The notes beneath the pieces are model-generated. The model saw nothing but the letters and a program-made list of their open reading frames with translations, did no database searches and was not told the origin of the DNA. From Alphaproteobacteria bacterium (GTDB lineage: Bacteria > Pseudomonadota > Alphaproteobacteria > JABAAW01), in NCBI GenBank assembly GCA_014239005.1, contig JABAAA010000092.1:1-5582 (forward strand): a stretch of DNA of 5,582 nucleotides. The letters run 5' to 3'. The stretch's first letter is position 1. The number at the start of each line of letters is the position of its first letter. Of this stretch, positions 4,996-5,582 are shown piece after piece. The position numbers were made by a program, and so were the translations under genes.

Positions 4996-5582
4996 CAGAG
5001 GGGGAGGGAAAAAATGTCACAGATGTCGTGGTGGTCGAGCCTCCGCGTGTGCAAGGAGAAGGAGGGGGGGCGAGGCTTTTGCTGTTGTGCGACCATGCGT
5101 CGAACCGTCTGCCGACGGGCTACGAGGGGGTTCCTGATACAATCTTGTCGGATCATGGCGGGTGGGACATTGGTGCCTTGGGAATTGCGCGGGTTGTGGC
5201 GCGCGAGTTGTCGGCGGGGTTAGTTTGGTCGAATTGTTCGCGGCTGGTGATCGATGTGAATCGGGGGTTGCGTTCCGAGCAGTTGATACGGCGCGATTGG
5301 GATTTGGCGATGAATGCGGGCGTAGACGACGCGGAGAGGCAGCGCAGGATTGATTTGTTTTACCAGCCCTATCATCGTGCGATCGACGAGGTGCTGGACG
5401 GGGATGGCTCGCTTTTGGGGGTGATTGCCATTCACACCTTCACGCCGATCTTGCGGGGGGAGCGGAGGAAGTGGGAAGCGGGGTTGATTTACGATACGGG
5501 GCGTGCTGCGGACTTGGAGTGCGCGTCGACTTTGTTGGAGTTTTTGCGCGGAAAAGATCTTTGTGTCGGTGACAACGAGCCT
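4992..5582 (+). CDS. Predicted N-formylglutamate amidohydrolase (COG3931-like), 3' truncated by window end
   Basis: 197 codons are present without a stop. Family motifs appear in order: LLLLCDHASNRLP (29-41), HGGWDIGA (55-62), SRLVIDVNR (83-91), YQPYHRAIDEVL (124-135), IHTFTP (147-152) and VGDNEP (192-197). These are the conserved blocks of the N-formylglutamate amidohydrolase family, zinc-type hydrolases that release formate and glutamate from N-formylglutamate in some histidine degradation routes; the COG3931 branch is only predicted to do this. No hut genes are in view, so the substrate is uncertain. The segment between VNR and YQPYH, which in relatives usually resembles SDGT-IPGN, here reads roughly RRDWDLAMNAG, so this loop is divergent. 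ATG 4992 is the only in-frame ATG before the first motif. It has a poorly placed Shine-Dalgarno and lies in an 11-bp duplication. ATG 5014 has a better G/A-rich ribosome site but is out of frame. Confidence 0.9.
   Translation, partial: MTEGEGKNVTDVVVVEPPRVQGEGGGARLLLLCDHASNRLPTGYEGVPDTILSDHGGWDIGALGIARVVARELSAGLVWSNCSRLVIDVNRGLRSEQLIRRDWDLAMNAGVDDAERQRRIDLFYQPYHRAIDEVLDGDGSLLGVIAIHTFTPILRGERRKWEAGLIYDTGRAADLECASTLLEFLRGKDLCVGDNEP

Noticed and set aside
4872..5156. Minus-strand ORF of 94 codons across the intergenic region and amidohydrolase start
   Set aside because: It overlaps the conserved N-terminal amidohydrolase motifs on the other strand and has no recognisable features.
5014..5223. 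Plus-strand 69-codon ORF starting at ATG 5014
   Set aside because: It has a good ribosome site, but the product is an out-of-frame reading of the amidohydrolase and ends mid-gene. Kept only as a finding about the start.

Overview
The window looks like bacterial chromosome from an alphaproteobacterium, possibly Rhodospirillales. This is inferred from the glmU-glmS arrangement, the alphaproteobacterial look of GlmS (ACGTAYYA in the first SIS domain), a chemoreceptor resembling those of Rhodospirillaceae, and a COG3931-type N-formylglutamate amidohydrolase. The sequence is moderately GC-rich, which explains the many long antisense shadow frames. No mobile element, CRISPR array, tRNA or rRNA was seen.

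Layout. Positions 1-305 (+) hold the C-terminal end of glmU. Positions 331-2295 (+) hold a complete glmS, 25 bp downstream. Positions 2302-2574 (+) hold a small, unrecognised membrane protein only 6 bp after glmS. These three very probably form one transcription unit. GlmS makes glucosamine-6-phosphate and GlmU makes UDP-GlcNAc, the precursor of peptidoglycan and lipopolysaccharide. Positions 2575-2779 are a convergent intergenic region with competing inverted repeats and a GC-rich hairpin. Positions 2780-4627 (-) encode a methyl-accepting chemotaxis protein whose periplasmic domain carries a CXXCH c-type haem motif of the DUF3365/Tll0287-like kind. Positions 4628-4991 are a divergent intergenic region made largely of short direct repeats. 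From 4992 (+) a predicted N-formylglutamate amidohydrolase runs off the window end.

The most unusual property is a recurring pattern of short tandem duplications, often 11-12 bp, at many unrelated sites: across the glmU stop codon, in the first codons of the small membrane protein, throughout the 4628-4991 intergenic region, and across the amidohydrolase start codon. In the last case the duplication creates two start codons in different frames and a four-codon mini-ORF. GlmS also carries an acidic, lysine-rich insert of about 31 residues near its C-terminus that contains an 11-bp direct repeat. Nothing here amounts to a clearly new multi-gene system. The repeat pattern, the haem chemoreceptor and the divergent amidohydrolase loop are the points most worth following.
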